From Leptolinea sp. HRD-7 (GTDB lineage: Bacteria > Chloroflexota > Anaerolineae > Anaerolineales > Anaerolineaceae): DNA of 64,000 bases. The number at the start of each line of letters is the position of its first letter. Position 1 is the stretch's first letter. The stretch spans positions 2,946,001 to 3,010,000 of the forward strand of contig AP024710.1 of the NCBI GenBank assembly GCA_024363285.1, written 5' to 3'. Under the pieces are notes generated by a model. That model had not been told where the DNA came from and searched no databases. It worked only from the letters and a program-made list of their open reading frames with translations. A program made the position numbers and the translations under genes. Below are positions 62,278 to 64,000 of the stretch, one piece after another.

Positions 62278-64000
62278 ATGAACTACTCAGAAACTATTGC
62301 TGCACTATTGAAAGTAAAGCCATCCCAGGTTCAGGCAACCATTGACCTGTTGGATGAAGGTAACACCGTCCCCTTCATTGCCCGTTACCGCAAAGAGATG
62401 ACCGGTACGCTGGATGACGAACAGGTGCGTATTGTGGCGGATGAAGTTGCCCGTCTGCGTGCCATTGACGAGCGCCGCGCCGCTATCCTTAAGTCCATCG
62501 AAGAACAGGGCAAGCTGACCGAAGAACTGAAAGCCAGCATCGATGCGGCTGAAACTCTCACCGCCCTTGAAGACCTGTACGCCCCCTACAAGCCCAAACG
62601 CCGCACCCGCGCCATGGTGGCCCGCGAAAAAGGGCTTCAGGGTCTGGCGGATATCATTCTGAGCCAGCTTTGCACCGACCGAACTATCGAGGACATTGTT
62701 TCGGAATCGTACTTGAACGAGCAGGTTACCAGCGTGGAAGAAGCCCTTCAGGGCGCGCGTGACATCGTTGCCGAAACCATCAGTGATAACGCCAATGTCC
62801 GTCAGAGCACCCGCGACAAAGCTATGAAATTCGCCCGGGTGACCGCAGAAAAGGTGGAAGACGCCGTCGATGAGAAACGTGTGTATGAATCCTATTACGC
62901 CTTCGAGAGCCGCGTTGACCGCCTGTTACCCCACCAGATCCTGGCGTTGAACCGCGGCGAAAAAGAGGGCGTCCTAAAAGTCAAAGTGATCGTGGACGAG
63001 CGCGATTGGCGCACCTCCATTTATGATGAATTTCAGGAAGATCTGTTCTCCCCGTTCTCCGACCAGCTTACTCTGGCCATCATGGACGCCGCCGAACGTC
63101 TGTTATTGCCCTCCATCGAACGTGACGTGCGCCGCGAACTGAGTGAAAAAGCAGATTCCCACGCTATCGGTGTGTTTGCCACTAACCTGCGCGCCCTGCT
63201 GTCCCTGCCGCCGTTGACCGGGCATACGGTTCTGGGCATCGATCCCGGTATCCGTACCGGCTGCAAGGTGGCTGTGGTTGACCCCACCGGCAAACTGCTG
63301 GATTCCGGTACCATCTATCCCCATGAACCAAAATGTGACTGGGAAGGTTCCCTGGCAAAACTGGAAGAGATGGTCAACCGTCACCATGTGACGCTGATCA
63401 CTATTGGCAACGGTACCGCCTCGCGCGAGACCGAAAAACTGGTGGCTGACCTCACCCGCGGCGCGCCCAGTGTGAAGTACCTGATCGTCAATGAAGCCGG
63501 CGCGTCCGTTTATTCCGCTTCCGCTCTGGCCCGCCAGGAATTCCCTGATCTGGATGTCTCCATCCGCGGCGCCGTGTCCATCGCCCGCCGCGCGCAGGAT
63601 CCGCTGGCCGAACTGGTCAAGATCGATCCAAAATCCATCGGTGTGGGTCTGTACCAGCATGATGTTGACCAGACCGCGCTGGCTCATTCACTGGATGGTG
63701 TGATCGAATCCGTGGTCAACAGCGTTGGCGTGGACGTAAATACCGCCTCCGCCGCCCTGTTGACCCATATCGCGGGTATCGGCCCCAAACTGGCCACAAC
63801 CATTGTGGCATATCGAGATACCAACGGCGCTTTTCAGTCGCGTGAAGAATTGAAGAAAGTCAGCGGTCTTGGCCCCAAAGCATTCGAACAGTCCGCCGGT
63901 TTTCTGCGCATCCGTGACGGAAAGAACCCGTTGGATAGCTCCTCCATCCACCCCGAATCCTACGCCATCGCCGAAGCCGTGTTGAAGCGCGCCGGTCTCT
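62278..64000 (+). CDS. tex: Tex family transcription accessory protein, 5' part
   Basis: A nucleic-acid-binding protein running off the window; 574 codons are visible of an expected 720-780. The N-terminal helical part has GNTVPFIARYRKEMTGTLDD and LYAPYKPKRRTRA. The YqgF-like domain begins at VLGIDPGIRTGCKVAVV (about 320). The helix-hairpin-helix region is at HIAGIGPKLATTIVAYR and VSGLGPKAFEQSAGFLRI. The C-terminal S1 RNA-binding domain lies beyond the window. The frame has no interruption. Confidence 0.95.
   Translation, partial: MNYSETIAALLKVKPSQVQATIDLLDEGNTVPFIARYRKEMTGTLDDEQVRIVADEVARLRAIDERRAAILKSIEEQGKLTEELKASIDAAETLTALEDLYAPYKPKRRTRAMVAREKGLQGLADIILSQLCTDRTIEDIVSESYLNEQVTSVEEALQGARDIVAETISDNANVRQSTRDKAMKFARVTAEKVEDAVDEKRVYESYYAFESRVDRLLPHQILALNRGEKEGVLKVKVIVDERDWRTSIYDEFQEDLFSPFSDQLTLAIMDAAERLLLPSIERDVRRELSEKADSHAIGVFATNLRALLSLPPLTGHTVLGIDPGIRTGCKVAVVDPTGKLLDSGTIYPHEPKCDWEGSLAKLEEMVNRHHVTLITIGNGTASRETEKLVADLTRGAPSVKYLIVNEAGASVYSASALARQEFPDLDVSIRGAVSIARRAQDPLAELVKIDPKSIGVGLYQHDVDQTALAHSLDGVIESVVNSVGVDVNTASAALLTHIAGIGPKLATTIVAYRDTNGAFQSREELKKVSGLGPKAFEQSAGFLRIRDGKNPLDSSSIHPESYAIAEAVLKRAGL

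Noticed and set aside
1-64000. CRISPR arrays, transposons, prophage, tRNA or rRNA genes
   Set aside because: No direct-repeat arrays, transposase or integrase genes, or recognisable tRNA/rRNA sequences were seen on reading; a tRNA scan would settle the small RNAs.

Overview
The window is dense bacterial DNA (one stretch over 300 bases without a conventional gene, no rRNA, tRNA, CRISPR or insertion sequence seen). The gene set (two-subunit glycine decarboxylase, LysW-carrier lysine pathway, a Pfa-like lipid synthase, sigma-54) and the protein style suggest an Anaerolineae-like member of the Chloroflexota. That assignment is inference from gene content, not a phylogeny.

Layout. 1-5.1 kb (+): end of glycine dehydrogenase subunit 1, subunit 2, a DJ-1/PfpI protein, a membrane metallophosphoesterase and an M17 leucyl aminopeptidase. 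5.2-7.9 kb (-): alaS. 8.0-21.2 kb (-): a six-gene co-directional block encoding sigma-54, a soluble histidine kinase, a sigma-54 activator without a DNA-binding domain, a small two-helix membrane protein, a giant TPR protein and a TPR/caspase-like (C25-type) peptidase. It carries two sigma-54 promoter matches, one before rpoN and one before the membrane-protein gene. The second is fused to a hairpin that hides the ribosome-binding site only in read-through RNA. I consider this block the best candidate for an undescribed system.

21.3-32.4 kb: trmFO, an M28 metallopeptidase, a cold-shock gene behind a promoter-terminator leader, a cysteine desulfurase/mnmA/small membrane protein operon (-), then a phosphohexomutase, a TatD nuclease, a polyprenyl synthase and a YfhO-like membrane protein (+). 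32.6-49.0 kb (+): a Pfa-like secondary lipid/polyketide synthase (KS-AT-ACP3-KR half, KR-DH, degenerate KS-AT, FabA-type double DH, PfaD reductase, PPTase) followed by a three-subunit acyl-CoA carboxylase that would supply its extender. The KS-CLF part of PfaC is absent.

49.0-62.2 kb: an ArsR-type/PBP-domain regulator (-) divergent from a complete LysW pathway: lysW, lysX1, lysY, lysZ, lysJ, lysK, homocitrate synthase, homoaconitase large and small subunits, homoisocitrate dehydrogenase and a second lysX, then a class III aminotransferase. The lysW operon has a promoter with palindromes, a 24-codon leader ORF with consecutive Lys-Lys-Arg codons, and a strong terminator before lysW, i.e. the parts of an attenuator. 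The window ends inside tex.
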